Shown in pieces: positions 26,549 to 35,918 of a stretch of DNA of 64,000 nucleotides (its first letter is position 1; every line of letters begins with the position of its first letter). Source of the DNA: Phytohabitans rumicis (GTDB lineage Bacteria > Actinomycetota > Actinomycetes > Mycobacteriales > Micromonosporaceae); contig NZ_BLPG01000001.1 in assembly GCF_011764445.1 (NCBI RefSeq), positions 6,837,001 through 6,901,000 of the forward strand. The letters are read 5' to 3'. The notes under the pieces were generated by a model. That model ran no database searches, was not told the origin of the DNA, and saw only the letters and a list, made by a program, of their open reading frames with translations. The position numbers and the translations under genes were made by a program.

Positions 26549-27264
26549 CGCGTGTCGTTTCCGACCAGGCTGGCGACCGCCGTCAGCGTGGCGGAGCCGG
26601 GGGAGAGGTAGCCGTCGTGGCCCACCACGCCGCCGGTCGGCAGGATGCGGGCGCCGAACGACGGGTCCGTCGGGTGCACGCCGTGTCCTAAGTGGATGAT
26701 ACGGATCCCCGGTACCCAGCGGATCCAGTCGTCCGGGGCCTGCGCCGCCCAGACCCGGGCCCGCGTGTGCAGGCCGGCCACGTCGTCGGCGCCCATCCCC
26801 GGCGCGCCCAGGGCCACCAGGTCGGTCACCTGGGGCGGGAGGTCCGCCGCGGCGAACCCGATGACCACCGCGCCGTAGCTGTGGCCGATGAGGGTCACCG
26901 CCGCCCTCGGGCGGAACGCGACGAGCGCGTCGACGTACCGGTCGAGCGCCGCGGCGCCCTGCCGGGCCCGGCCGTCCTGGGCCGCCGCGATGCCGAGCCC
27001 TTCCGGCGGTTCGTACCCGAGCCACGCCACCACCGCCACCCGGGTCGAGCCCGCGGCGGCGTACAGGGAGCGGGCCATCGCGCCGGTGGTGCGGTCGAGG
27101 TTGCGCGGACTGGTGCCCACGCCGGGCACCAGCACCACGATCTCGTCCGCTGTGGACAGTTCGCCGACGACGCGAGTGGCGGCCGGCGTGGTGCCGGCCG
27201 GGTCGTGCGGGGGCGCGATGAGCGCCGCGCAAAGGGTGACCGCAATGACGCCGTACCGAAGCAT
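26545..27264 (-). CDS. exported alpha/beta-hydrolase (DUF1023-like)
   Basis: 239 residues. An N-terminal hydrophobic segment (YGVIAVTLCAALIAPP) suggests export. The nucleophile elbow is GHSYG near 130, with LVALGAPGM after it, an acid in the WAAQAPDDWIRWVPG region and a terminal His in VVGHDGYLS. This is the DUF1023 alpha/beta-hydrolase pattern seen in many actinobacteria. It forms an operon with the acyltransferase, which suggests a pair that adds and removes an acyl group at the cell surface (inference). Confidence 0.82.
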   Translation of the reverse strand: MLRYGVIAVTLCAALIAPPHDPAGTTPAATRVVGELSTADEIVVLVPGVGTSPRNLDRTTGAMARSLYAAAGSTRVAVVAWLGYEPPEGLGIAAAQDGRARQGAAALDRYVDALVAFRPRAAVTLIGHSYGAVVIGFAAADLPPQVTDLVALGAPGMGADDVAGLHTRARVWAAQAPDDWIRWVPGIRIIHLGHGVHPTDPSFGARILPTGGVVGHDGYLSPGSATLTAVASLVGNDTR

Positions 27265-27336
27265 GCCCGAAGCGTGCGCCGCCGGTGGCCGGTACGGCGT
27301 CTGGCCGCGGACCGATCCTCGCGTGCTACCGGGGTG

Positions 27337-28004
27337 CTACTCGCCCGCGGCGACCAGACCGGACTCGTACGCCAGGACTACCGCCTGGGCCCGGTCGCGG
27401 AGGTTGAGCTTGGCCAGGATCCGGCCCACGTGCGTCTTCACGGTCTGCTCGGCGACGACCAGGTCGGCCGCGATCTCCCCATTGGACAGTCCACGTGCGA
27501 TCAGGCGGAGCACCTCGGTCTCCCGGGGGTGAGGGCGCCCAGGACCGTGGGGCGGGGCCGCGAGCGGCTGGGCCGGGCCGCGAACTCGGCGATCAGCCGC
27601 CGCGTGATCGACGGGGCGAGGAGCGCGTCGCCGCCGGCGACGACGCGCACCGCGTGCACCAGGTCGGCGGCCGGCGCGTCCTTGAGCAGGAAGCCGCTGG
27701 CGCCGGCCCGCAGCGCCTCGTACACGTAGTCGTCCAGGTCGAACGTGGTCAGGATGAGCACCCGCGGGCGCTCGCTGCCCGGGGGCCGGTCGCCCACCAG
27801 GCGCCGGGTCGCCTCCAGGCCGTCCAGCACCGGCATCCGCACATCCATGAGTACGACGTCCGGGTCCAACCGCCGGGCCGCGGTGACCGCGTCGGCGCCG
27901 TTGGCCGCGTCGCCGACCACCACCAGGTCCGGCTGGGCGGCCAGGAGCGCGCCGAAGCCCTGCCGCACCATGGCCTGGTCATCGGCGATCAACACTCGGA
28001 TCAT
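27337..28004 (-). CDS. LuxR/NarL-type response regulator (frameshifted)
   Basis: The receiver domain is complete: acidic pair DD at 8-9, phospho-acceptor Asp54 (VVLMDVRMP), Thr in ILTTFD and Lys in LLKDAP. After LGALTP the frame breaks in the G-run 27525-27529. One extra base restores [19 protein letters not shown] and a full LuxR helix-turn-helix ([17 protein letters not shown]) to the stop at 27337. The repaired length is about 222 residues, the family norm. It is coupled to the upstream kinase by ATGA. Targets are unknown. Confidence 0.85.
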
Positions 28005-29220
28005 GGGGTCTCATTGTCGTCGTACGGCAGCCGGGCCGCGACCGCGAACCCCCATCGGCGGTCGGTCCGGCGGTCAGCTCGCCGCCGAGCAGGCCGACGC
28101 GTTCGCGCATACCGGCCAGGCCGTGGCCCTCGCCCGGCTCGGCGTCGGCGGCCGGCTGCGTCGCCGGTCCGTTGTGGATCCGCAGGCTGAGGTCGCTGGT
28201 CCAGGGCCGGATCTCGACCCGGACGGCCGCGCCGGGCGCGTGCCGGCTGGCGTTCGCGAGGGCCTCCTGCACGATCCGGTACGCGGCGAGCCCGACCGCC
28301 TCGGGTGGCTCCGCGCCCTCGGCGACGTCCAACTCGGCGGGCACCCCGGCGCGCAGGGTGGCGGCCACCAACTCCGGTACGTCGGCCAGGCCCGGCTGCG
28401 GCGCCTTGAGCGGCTCGGCGGCCTCGCTGCGCAGCACGCCGAGCAGCCGGCGCATGTCGGTGAGCGCTTCCCGGGCCGCGCCGGCGATCGTGGCGAACTC
28501 CTCGCGTACCGGCTCGGACAGGTCGCCGAGGCGGTACGGCGCGGTCTCCGCCTGCACCGCGATCATCGACATGTGGTGGGCGACCACGTCGTGCATCTCC
28601 CGGGCGATCCGGGTGCGCTCCTCCAGCACGGTGCGGCGGGCCTTTTCCAGGTCGCTGACCTCGGACTGCTCCGCGAGGGCCTGGCGGGTGACCAGGTTGC
28701 GGCGTACCAGGGTGCCGATCACGAGCACCACCATGAACAGCAGTGTCACGCCGGCCTGGTCGGGCTGCGGCACGAAGATCAGGATCGGCACGAACGAGAA
28801 GAAGCCGATCCAGGCCAGCACCGGCCGGTCCACCCGTGCCGCCACGACGAGCAGCACCAGGATCATGACCAGGACCTGGACGGGGCTCCAGGGCACGGCG
28901 TCGCCGGAGTCCACGTTGAAGGTGCCGAACAGCTCCCCGACCAGCAGCAGCCGCCAGGCCAGCAGCGGGCGGGGCAGCAGGGCGGCGAGCGGAACGACGC
29001 TGAGCAGGGCCAGCAGCCAGGCGCTGGGGGTGGGCAGATACCGGCTGCCACGCAGGTACTCGGCCGTCACGATGACGAGCACCAGCAGCAGGAGCAGCCC
29101 GAGGCCGGGCGCGACGGCGGCGATCCGCGGCGACCGCAGCCGCAGCTGGATCGGCGGATAGTCCGGCCCGAAGAACGTGCGGCGGAACGCTTGGCCGGCG
29201 CCGCGAAGGAACGTACCCAC
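28001..29220 (-). CDS. NarL-type sensor histidine kinase (frameshift near C-terminus)
   Basis: About 406 residues after repair. Some five membrane helices (about 35-190) lead to the HisKA_3 box REMHDVVAHHMSMIAVQAE near 219, an N-box (IVQEALANASRHAP near 315) and a G-box (GHGLAGMRERVGLLGG near 371). The frame breaks in the C-run 28049-28053; one added base gives a C-terminus ending [11 protein letters not shown] whose stop overlaps the regulator's ATG as ATGA. Without the repair it would run past into the regulator gene. The signal is probably membrane stress, but this is not shown. Confidence 0.87.
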
Positions 29221-29271
29221 GTGCAGCAGGTTACGGCGGGTAACCGCAGGTGTCGTACCGCTGCGGTGTGA

Positions 29272-30036
<765 letters not shown>

Positions 30037-30055
30037 TTCAGGAGGAGAACAGCAC

Positions 30056-30826
30056 GTGTCAGGACTGCTCGCCGGCAAGCGGCTGCTCGTCACCGGCGTC
30101 ATCACCGACCAGTCGATCGCGTTCTCCGTGGCGAAACTCGCCCAGGAGCAGGGCGCCCGGGTCGTGCTCACCGGCTTCGGCCGGCTGTCGCTGGTCGAGC
30201 GGATCGCCAAGCGGCTGCCCGACCAGGCGCCCGTGATCGAGCTCGACGTGTCGAACGCCGAGCAGCTCGACGGCCTGGCCGACAAGGTGCGCGGGCACGT
30301 TGACGGGCTCGACGGTGTGGTGCACTCCATCGGCTTCGCGCCGCAGAGCTGCCTGGGCGGCGGCTTCCTGAGCGCACCCTGGGAAGACGTGGCCACCGCG
30401 CTGCACGTCTCGACGTACTCGTACAAGTCCCTGGCGATGGCCGCGCTGCCGCTGATGCGGCCGGGTGGGTCGATCGTCGGCCTGACCTTCGACGCGCAGT
30501 TCGCCTGGCCGGTGTACGACTGGATGGGCGTGGCCAAGGCCGGCCTGGAGTCGGCGTCCCGCTACCTGGCCATGCACCTGGGCAAGCAGGGCATCCGCAG
30601 CAACCTGGTCTCGGCCGGCCCGCTGCGCACCATGGCGGCGAAGTCGATCCCGGGCTTCGAGCAGTTCGAGGACGAGTGGGTCAAGCGGGCGCCGCTGGGC
30701 TGGGACCTCGGCGACCAGCAGGCGGCGGCCAAGGCGTGCCTGGCGCTGCTGTCCGACTGGTTCCCGGCGACCACGGGCGAGATCGTGCACGTGGACGGCG
30801 GGTTCCACGCGGTGGGAGCGGCGTAA
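30056..30826 (+). CDS. inhA: enoyl-ACP reductase (InhA/FabI type)
   Basis: 256 residues; NADH-dependent enoyl-ACP reductase of FAS-II. The N-terminus LLVTGVITDQSIAF holds the cofactor loop typical of InhA. Catalytic Tyr and Lys lie in YDWMGVAKAGLES near 156-168, and VHSIGFAPQ near 93 is also diagnostic. The GTG at 30056 follows a very strong AGGAGGAG; the longer frame would overlap fabG. This is the classic isoniazid-target family; the substrate-loop residues look InhA-like rather than Gram-negative FabI-like. Confidence 0.95.
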   Translation: MSGLLAGKRLLVTGVITDQSIAFSVAKLAQEQGARVVLTGFGRLSLVERIAKRLPDQAPVIELDVSNAEQLDGLADKVRGHVDGLDGVVHSIGFAPQSCLGGGFLSAPWEDVATALHVSTYSYKSLAMAALPLMRPGGSIVGLTFDAQFAWPVYDWMGVAKAGLESASRYLAMHLGKQGIRSNLVSAGPLRTMAAKSIPGFEQFEDEWVKRAPLGWDLGDQQAAAKACLALLSDWFPATTGEIVHVDGGFHAVGAA

Positions 30827-30829
30827 ACC

Positions 30830-31807
30830 GTGTACGACGCGCTGCTGCTGGTTTCCTTCGGCGGGCCCGAGCACCCGGACGACGTGCTGCCGTTCCTGGC
30901 GAACGTCACCCGCGGCCGCAACGTCCCGCCGGAGCGGCTGGCCGCGGTGGCCGAGCACTACCAGCACTTCGGCGGGGTGTCGCCGATCAACCAGCAGTGC
31001 CGGGAGCTGATCGCGGCGATCGACCGGGATTTCGACCTGCCGGTCTACTGGGGCAACCGGAACTGGCACCCGCTGCTGGCCGACACCGTGTCGCAGATGC
31101 GCGACGACGGCGTCAGGCACGCGCTGGCGTTCGTCACCAGCGCGTACGGCGGCTACTCGGCGTGCCGGCAGTACCTGGAGGACATCGCGGCCGCCCGGGC
31201 GGCGATCGGCCCCAGCGCGCCGATGATCGATAAGCTGCGGCACTTCCACGACCACCCCGGGTTCGTCGAGCCGCACGCGGACGCCGTACGGGCCGCGGCG
31301 GCCAAGCTCCCGGCCGGGGGAAACCTCCGGCTGGTCTTCACGGCGCACTCGATCCCCACCTCCATGGCGGCCAGCGCGGGCCCGGAGGGCGGCCTGTACG
31401 AGGCGCAGCTGCTGCAGACCGCGGCGCTGGTGTCAGAAGCGTCCGGCCTGGACCTGCCGTGGGACCTGGTCTGGCAGAGCCGCAGCGGCCCGCCGCACGT
31501 GCCGTGGCTGGAGCCGGACGTCAACGACCATCTGGAGGCGCTGCGCGACAAGGGCGTCACCGGCGTGGTGGTCAGCCCGATCGGGTTCGTCTCGGACCAC
31601 CTGGAGGTGATCTGGGACCTGGACAACGAGGCCGCCGGCACCGCGAAGCGGCTCGGGTTGGACTACGCCCGCGCGGGCACTCCCGGCACCGACCCGCGGT
31701 TCGTCCAGATGGTCCGCGATCTTGTGGCGGAACGGGTGAGCGGTGTGGCTCGCCCGGATCCGTGTTCGGCTGGGTGCTGTTCTCTCGGTAAGGGGACCCG
31801 TTCGTGA
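30830..31807 (+). CDS. hemH: ferrochelatase (coproporphyrin type)
   Basis: 325 residues, inserting iron into coproporphyrin III as in other Gram-positives (also called cpfC). It begins YDALLLVSFGGPEHPDDVLPF, has FTAHSIPTSMA with the catalytic His near 166, and VVSPIGFVSDHLEVIWDLD with the Glu/His site near 244. Cys in YGGYSACRQYLEDI and the C-terminal PCSAGCC resemble the cluster ligands of actinobacterial [2Fe-2S] ferrochelatases. It starts three bases after inhA and overlaps the HAD gene by GTGA. Confidence 0.94.
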   Translation: MYDALLLVSFGGPEHPDDVLPFLANVTRGRNVPPERLAAVAEHYQHFGGVSPINQQCRELIAAIDRDFDLPVYWGNRNWHPLLADTVSQMRDDGVRHALAFVTSAYGGYSACRQYLEDIAAARAAIGPSAPMIDKLRHFHDHPGFVEPHADAVRAAAAKLPAGGNLRLVFTAHSIPTSMAASAGPEGGLYEAQLLQTAALVSEASGLDLPWDLVWQSRSGPPHVPWLEPDVNDHLEALRDKGVTGVVVSPIGFVSDHLEVIWDLDNEAAGTAKRLGLDYARAGTPGTDPRFVQMVRDLVAERVSGVARPDPCSAGCCSLGKGTRS

Positions 31808-32589
31808 GTACTGACCGTCGCAAACCCATCGAGAGCTGGCTCACCGACATGGACGGCGTGCTGGTGCACGAGGGCCAGCCGGTGCCCGGCGCGCCCGAGT
31901 TCGTCAACCGCCTGCGTTCGTCCGGCAAGCCGTTCCTGGTGCTCACCAACAACTCCATCTACACGCCGCGGGACCTGCAGGCGCGGCTGAGCCGGATGGG
32001 CTTCGAGGTGCCCGAGCCCGCGATCTGGACGGCGGCGCTGGCCACCGCCCAGTTCCTGGCGGACCAGCGGCCGGGCGGCACCGCGTACGCGATCGGGGAG
32101 GCCGGGCTGACGACGGCGCTGCACGCGGTCGGCTACATCCTCACCGACTTCGCGCCGGACTACGTGGTGCTCGGGGAGACCCGCACGTACAGCTTCGAGG
32201 CCATCACCAAGGCGGTCCGGCTGATCAACGACGGGGCCCGGTTCATCTGCACCAACCCCGACCCGACCGGCCCGTCCACCGAGGGCGCGCTGCCGGCCGC
32301 CGGCTCGGTGGCCGCCATGATTTCCAAGGCGACCGGCGTCGAGCCGTACTTCGTGGGCAAGCCCAACCCGATGATGATGCGGTCGGCGTTGAACAACATC
32401 GAGGCGCACTCCGAGACCACGGCCATGATCGGCGACCGGATGGACACCGACGTGCTGTGCGGGCTGGAGGCGGGCCTGGAGACGATCCTGGTGCTGACCG
32501 GCATCAGCACCCGCGCCGAGGCCGAGCGCTACCCCTACCGCCCGTCCCGCATCGTCGACTCGGTCGCCGACCTGATCGACGAGATCTGA
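31804..32589 (+). CDS. HAD-IIA phosphatase (NagD-like)
   Basis: 261 residues. HAD motif I DMDGVLVHEG at 15-24 (nucleophile Asp15), motif II LTNNS near 46, motif III Lys in VGKPNPMMM near 181, and motif IV GDRMDTDV near 206-213. The C2 cap between II and III marks class IIA (NagD/4-nitrophenylphosphatase). It is translationally coupled to ferrochelatase (GTGA), so it is the end of the fabG operon. The substrate is unknown; NagD relatives dephosphorylate nucleotides or sugar phosphates. Confidence 0.88.
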   Translation: MSTDRRKPIESWLTDMDGVLVHEGQPVPGAPEFVNRLRSSGKPFLVLTNNSIYTPRDLQARLSRMGFEVPEPAIWTAALATAQFLADQRPGGTAYAIGEAGLTTALHAVGYILTDFAPDYVVLGETRTYSFEAITKAVRLINDGARFICTNPDPTGPSTEGALPAAGSVAAMISKATGVEPYFVGKPNPMMMRSALNNIEAHSETTAMIGDRMDTDVLCGLEAGLETILVLTGISTRAEAERYPYRPSRIVDSVADLIDEI

Positions 32590-33580
32590 GCGCTCGACGC
32601 GCGGATCAGCAGCTCCACCGGGTGCACCCGCTCGGTGCCCGTCGGCGTGTCGCCGCGCAGCAGCTCGAAGAGCAGGTCGGCGCAGGTCGCCCCGGCCTCC
32701 CGGGGGCGTAGGTCCATCGCGGTGATCGGCGGGTCCGCCGAGCGCATCGCCGGGGTGTCGACGCAGGACGCCAGCAGCAGGTCGGCGCCCACCGTACGGC
32801 CCGCTTCGCGCAGCACGGGCAGGATCTCCGCGGCGGCGCCGGCGGTCGCGCAGACGATGGCGTCCACCTCCGGCGCCGCCGCGAGCAGCGCGCGCGCCGC
32901 CGCGCGCAACTCGTCCGCCGAGGCGTCAAACGCGACGGTACGCGCGACCGCCGGCACGCCGTACCGGGCGCACCAGGCGCGGTAGCCGCGCTGCACGCTG
33001 GCGCCCCAGTCGCTCTCGTCGCCGGCCGCGATGATGGTCGGCCGGGTCGCCCCCGGGCGCGCAGGTGCTCGAGGATCTGGCCGACCACGGTGGCGTGCTC
33101 GGAGCGTACGACGCCGTCGGCCCGCGCGGTGCCGGGAAAGCGCTCGCAGGTGACCGTGGGCAGGCCGGCCGTCATGAGCCGCTCGACGACCGGGTCGCCG
33201 CCGAGCGGGTCGCCGAGGACGAGGCCGTCGACCCGGGGCGCGTGCCGGGTGGCGGCCCGGCGCTGCCCGGACGTGATCAGCGTGACGTCGTAGTCGTAGT
33301 CGGCGGCCCGTTCCACCACACCGAACACAAAGGACATGTAGTAGGTGGAGCGGGTCAGGACGGCCGGTACGTGCAGCCCGATCGTGCCGGTGCTGGCGCG
33401 GCGCAGGTGGCGGGCCGACCCGTTCGGCACGTAGCCGAGCGCCTCGGCCACCTGGACCACCTTGGCGCGCGTACGCTCCGACACCCGCCCGGAGCCGGTG
33501 AGGGCGTCCGACGCGGTGGTCTTCGACACGCCCGCCCGCTCGGCGACGGTGAGTAGGGTGACCGGCTCCTCTACGCGCAC
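32535..33580 (-). CDS. LacI-family transcriptional regulator (frameshifted)
   Basis: The N-terminal helix-turn-helix TLLTVAERAGVSKTTASDAL at 9-28 and hinge GYVPNGSARHLRRAST are normal LacI. The sugar-binding domain continues to ILEHLRARG, then the frame breaks at the C-run 33050-33054. One added base gives ATRPTIIAAGDESDWGASVQ and the rest of the periplasmic-binding-like domain to a stop at 32535. Repaired length is about 348 residues. Its 3' end overlaps the HAD gene by 55 bases. No sugar genes are adjacent; LacI-like palindromes near 55274 and 50953 could be targets, but they are distant and this is speculative. Confidence 0.85.
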
Positions 33581-33613
33581 GCTCCGATCGTAAGGTGCCC
33601 GCCAAGATCGCGA

Positions 33614-33670
33614 TGATCAGGGAGTAGCTCCCTCGGCACGCCGCGAAACGCCCGAGCTAGTCCCTGATCA
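33614..33670. repeat. 17-bp-arm inverted repeat upstream of the LacI regulator
   Basis: Arms TGATCAGGGAGTAGCTC and GAGCTAGTCCCTGATCA pair at 16 of 17 positions around a 23-base loop; a further CCTGATCA follows at 33678. It lies between the stop of the 262-residue gene and the lacI-type start, both leftward. It could be a terminator or, because of the LacI gene start 34 bases away, an autoregulatory site. Confidence 0.7.
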
Positions 33671-33682
33671 ACTCGGCCCTGA

Positions 33683-34471
33683 TCAACTTCCCGTGAGGGG
33701 GGCGTTGCAGGAGGCGACCAGGGCCATCCGGCAGGCCAGTACGAGCGGGCGGAGCGCATCCGTGCGTTCGTGGGCCTCGTAGGCGTTGACGGCCGAGCCG
33801 GGGGAGGCGTGTTCTGCCAGGGCCAGGACGCGGTCCAGGACGCTGGCTCTGGCGAAGAGGCGCCTCGCCCGCGGGTCGAAGCCGGGCGGCAGGTCGATGC
33901 CGGCGTCCGGGCGGCGCAGGGCGGCCAGCGCGCCGGCCAACTCGGGCCGCCACTGGGCGACGTCGAGGCGGGTGAGCCGCGAGGTGGCCTCGGCGAGGGC
34001 GGTGGACAGCTCGGCCTCCGCCTCCGCGGTGCCGGGCTCGCTGTGCGCCCTGGTCGGCGCCGGCAGCGCGAACACCCGCCACAGCACGGTCTCGAACGTC
34101 ACGCCCGAGCCGGACGTGTGGCTGCGCACCTCGGGGATGAGGCCCAATTCGCGCGCCACGACGGCCTCGCCCGCGACGAGCGCGGCCCCGGCGAACGGGC
34201 CGGGACCCGGCAGCCCGCGCGGATCCCCGGGCGCGGGCAGGACCAGTCTGATCTCGTCGGGCGGCAGCTTCGACAGGGACGGCAGCGCGTCCCGCAGCGG
34301 TACGTCGGTCCAGGTGCCGGGCGCGTCCGCGACGAGGTGCTCCTCGTCACCGGCGATCTCGTCGGCGACCTCGTCGAACGGCACCAGTCCGGCGCGCCAC
34401 GCGCGTACCCACGCGACGAACCGGGTGGACCGGCGAGCCGCCAGGGTCGCCGCGCCTGCTGCGGGAGACAT
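33683..34471 (-). CDS. conserved hypothetical protein (262 aa)
   Basis: Starts at ATG 34471 with MSPAAGAATLAARR; the longer frame upstream is antisense to the DUF3097 gene. It appears soluble and mostly helical. Features: STRFVAWVRAWRAGLVPFDEV near 15-35, RLVLPAPGDPRGLPGPGPFA near 85-104, and a C-terminal helical bundle ending HERTDALRPLVLACRMALVA. I do not recognise the family beyond its being typical of actinobacteria. Divergent from the DUF3097 gene with 89 bases between. Confidence 0.72.
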   Translation of the reverse strand: MSPAAGAATLAARRSTRFVAWVRAWRAGLVPFDEVADEIAGDEEHLVADAPGTWTDVPLRDALPSLSKLPPDEIRLVLPAPGDPRGLPGPGPFAGAALVAGEAVVARELGLIPEVRSHTSGSGVTFETVLWRVFALPAPTRAHSEPGTAEAEAELSTALAEATSRLTRLDVAQWRPELAGALAALRRPDAGIDLPPGFDPRARRLFARASVLDRVLALAEHASPGSAVNAYEAHERTDALRPLVLACRMALVASCNAPLTGS

Positions 34472-34560
34472 GCGGCAAGAGTACGTGTTGCCCGCTGCGC
34501 TGTCTCGGGTGCGGCGCGTCTGCGTGGTGCACCGCACTGGCGCGGCTAGCGTGCGAGGGC

Positions 34561-35357
34561 ATGTATGGGGAGGACGTACTGGCGGGGAACTGGCGCCGCC
34601 GCAAGACAATTCCGGAGGTAGACGCGGAGCTCGACCTGGTCGTGGAGGATGCCGGCTCCGGCTTCTGCGGCGCCGTGGTCGGATTCGAGTACGGCGCGGT
34701 CGTACTCGAGGACCGGCACGGCAAGCGGCGCAACTTTCCCTTGGCACTGGCCGCGTTCCTGCTCGACGGCCAGCCGGTGACGCTGCGCAAGCCGGTCCGT
34801 CCAACAGGGACCGCCGCGCGCCGCCGTACCGCGTCGGGGTCGATCGCGGTCGACGGGGTGCGCGCGCAGGTGGCGAAGGCCAGCCGCATCTGGGTCGAGG
34901 GCATCCACGACGCCGCGATGGTCGAGCGGATCTGGGGCGACGACCTGCGGATCGAAGGCGTCGTCGTGGAACCGCTGGACGGGATCGACGCGCTCGCCGA
35001 GGCGGTACGGGATTTCGGCCCTGGGCCTGGGCGCCGGCTCGGCGTACTGGTGGACCATCTGGTGGCCGGGTCCAAGGAGAGCCGGATCGTCGCCGCCGTG
35101 ACCTCGCCGCACGTGCTGGTCACCGGTCACCCGTACGTGGATATCTGGCAGGCGGTCAAGCCGGAACGGCTCGGCATCCGCGCCTGGCCGGTGGTGCCGC
35201 CGGGTCAGCCGTGGAAGGAGGGCGTGTGCGCCTCCCTGGGGTGGCCGACCCGGCGGCGATGTGGCGCCACATTCTGTCCAAAGTGGATAGCTACAAGGAC
35301 GTGGAGACTCCGCTCATCAACGCGATGGAGCGGCTCATCGACTTCACGACAGAGTGA
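34561..35357 (+). CDS. DUF3097-family protein (frameshift near the 3' end)
   Basis: Begins MYGEDVLAGNWRRRKT and is a conserved actinobacterial DUF3097 protein of about 265 residues. It has a small beta-rich N-terminal domain (about 20-80), then a TOPRIM-like middle (SRIWVEGIHDAAMVERIWGDDL with Glu and paired acidic residues, and LGVLVDHLVAGSKESRI). The frame breaks in the G-run 35238-35241; one added base restores GVADPAAMWRHILSKVDSYK to the stop at 35357, overlapping the convergent Rieske gene by 14 bases. A nucleic-acid role is suggested by the TOPRIM-like pattern (inference). Confidence 0.85.
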
Positions 35358-35847
35358 TCGAGCCGTCCGCCACCGTGATGGTCTGAGCCGCCAGAGGGCT
35401 CGACGCGGGGCCGCCCAAAACTGAGCCATCGGTCAGCGAGAACGTGCTGTTGTGACACGTACACGTGATGGCGCTCGTGTCGATCTTGGCGACGGGGCAG
35501 CCCTGGTGGGTGCAGATCGCGCTGAAGCACTTGAAGTCGCCCTCGGTGGGCTGGGTGACCACGACCTTTTCCGCCGTGAAGATCTTGCCACTGCCGACCG
35601 GGATGTCGGAGGTGCTGGCGAGGGCGTTGGACGAAGACGAGCCGCTGCCGGAGTCGGCCGCCGCCGAGGAGGACGTCGCGGATGGAGCCGACGACGTGGC
35701 GGTGGAACTGCCGGAGTCGGTGGACGTGGACGCGGCGGTGTCGTCGTCGCCACACGCGGCGAGGAGGCCGACGGCTCCGACGCCTACCGCTCCGGCGGCG
35801 AGCACTTTACGACGACCCACGAGGTTTGGTTGAGCGTTCACCTTCAT
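35344..35847 (-). CDS. Tat-exported Rieske [2Fe-2S] lipoprotein
   Basis: 167 residues from ATG 35847. A twin-arginine signal (GRRKVLAAGAVGVG) runs into a lipobox LLAAC, so it should be folded inside, exported by Tat and lipid-anchored. A long Ser/Ala/Thr linker (about 40-80) precedes the Rieske domain, whose ligands are CTHQGC (Cys, His) and CTCHNSTF (Cys, His). The second Cys of each box can form the usual disulfide. Substrate partner unknown; it is not near cytochrome genes, so it is more likely an auxiliary ferredoxin-like carrier than part of the bc1 complex. Confidence 0.9.
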   Translation of the reverse strand: MKVNAQPNLVGRRKVLAAGAVGVGAVGLLAACGDDDTAASTSTDSGSSTATSSAPSATSSSAAADSGSGSSSSNALASTSDIPVGSGKIFTAEKVVVTQPTEGDFKCFSAICTHQGCPVAKIDTSAITCTCHNSTFSLTDGSVLGGPASSPLAAQTITVADGSITLS

Positions 35848-35918
35848 GGCGGCCAAGCATTGATGGTCCGGCTGGGCCTACCCTGTGCCGAACCTGTGGA
35901 TCCGCTGAAAGTCCCAGG

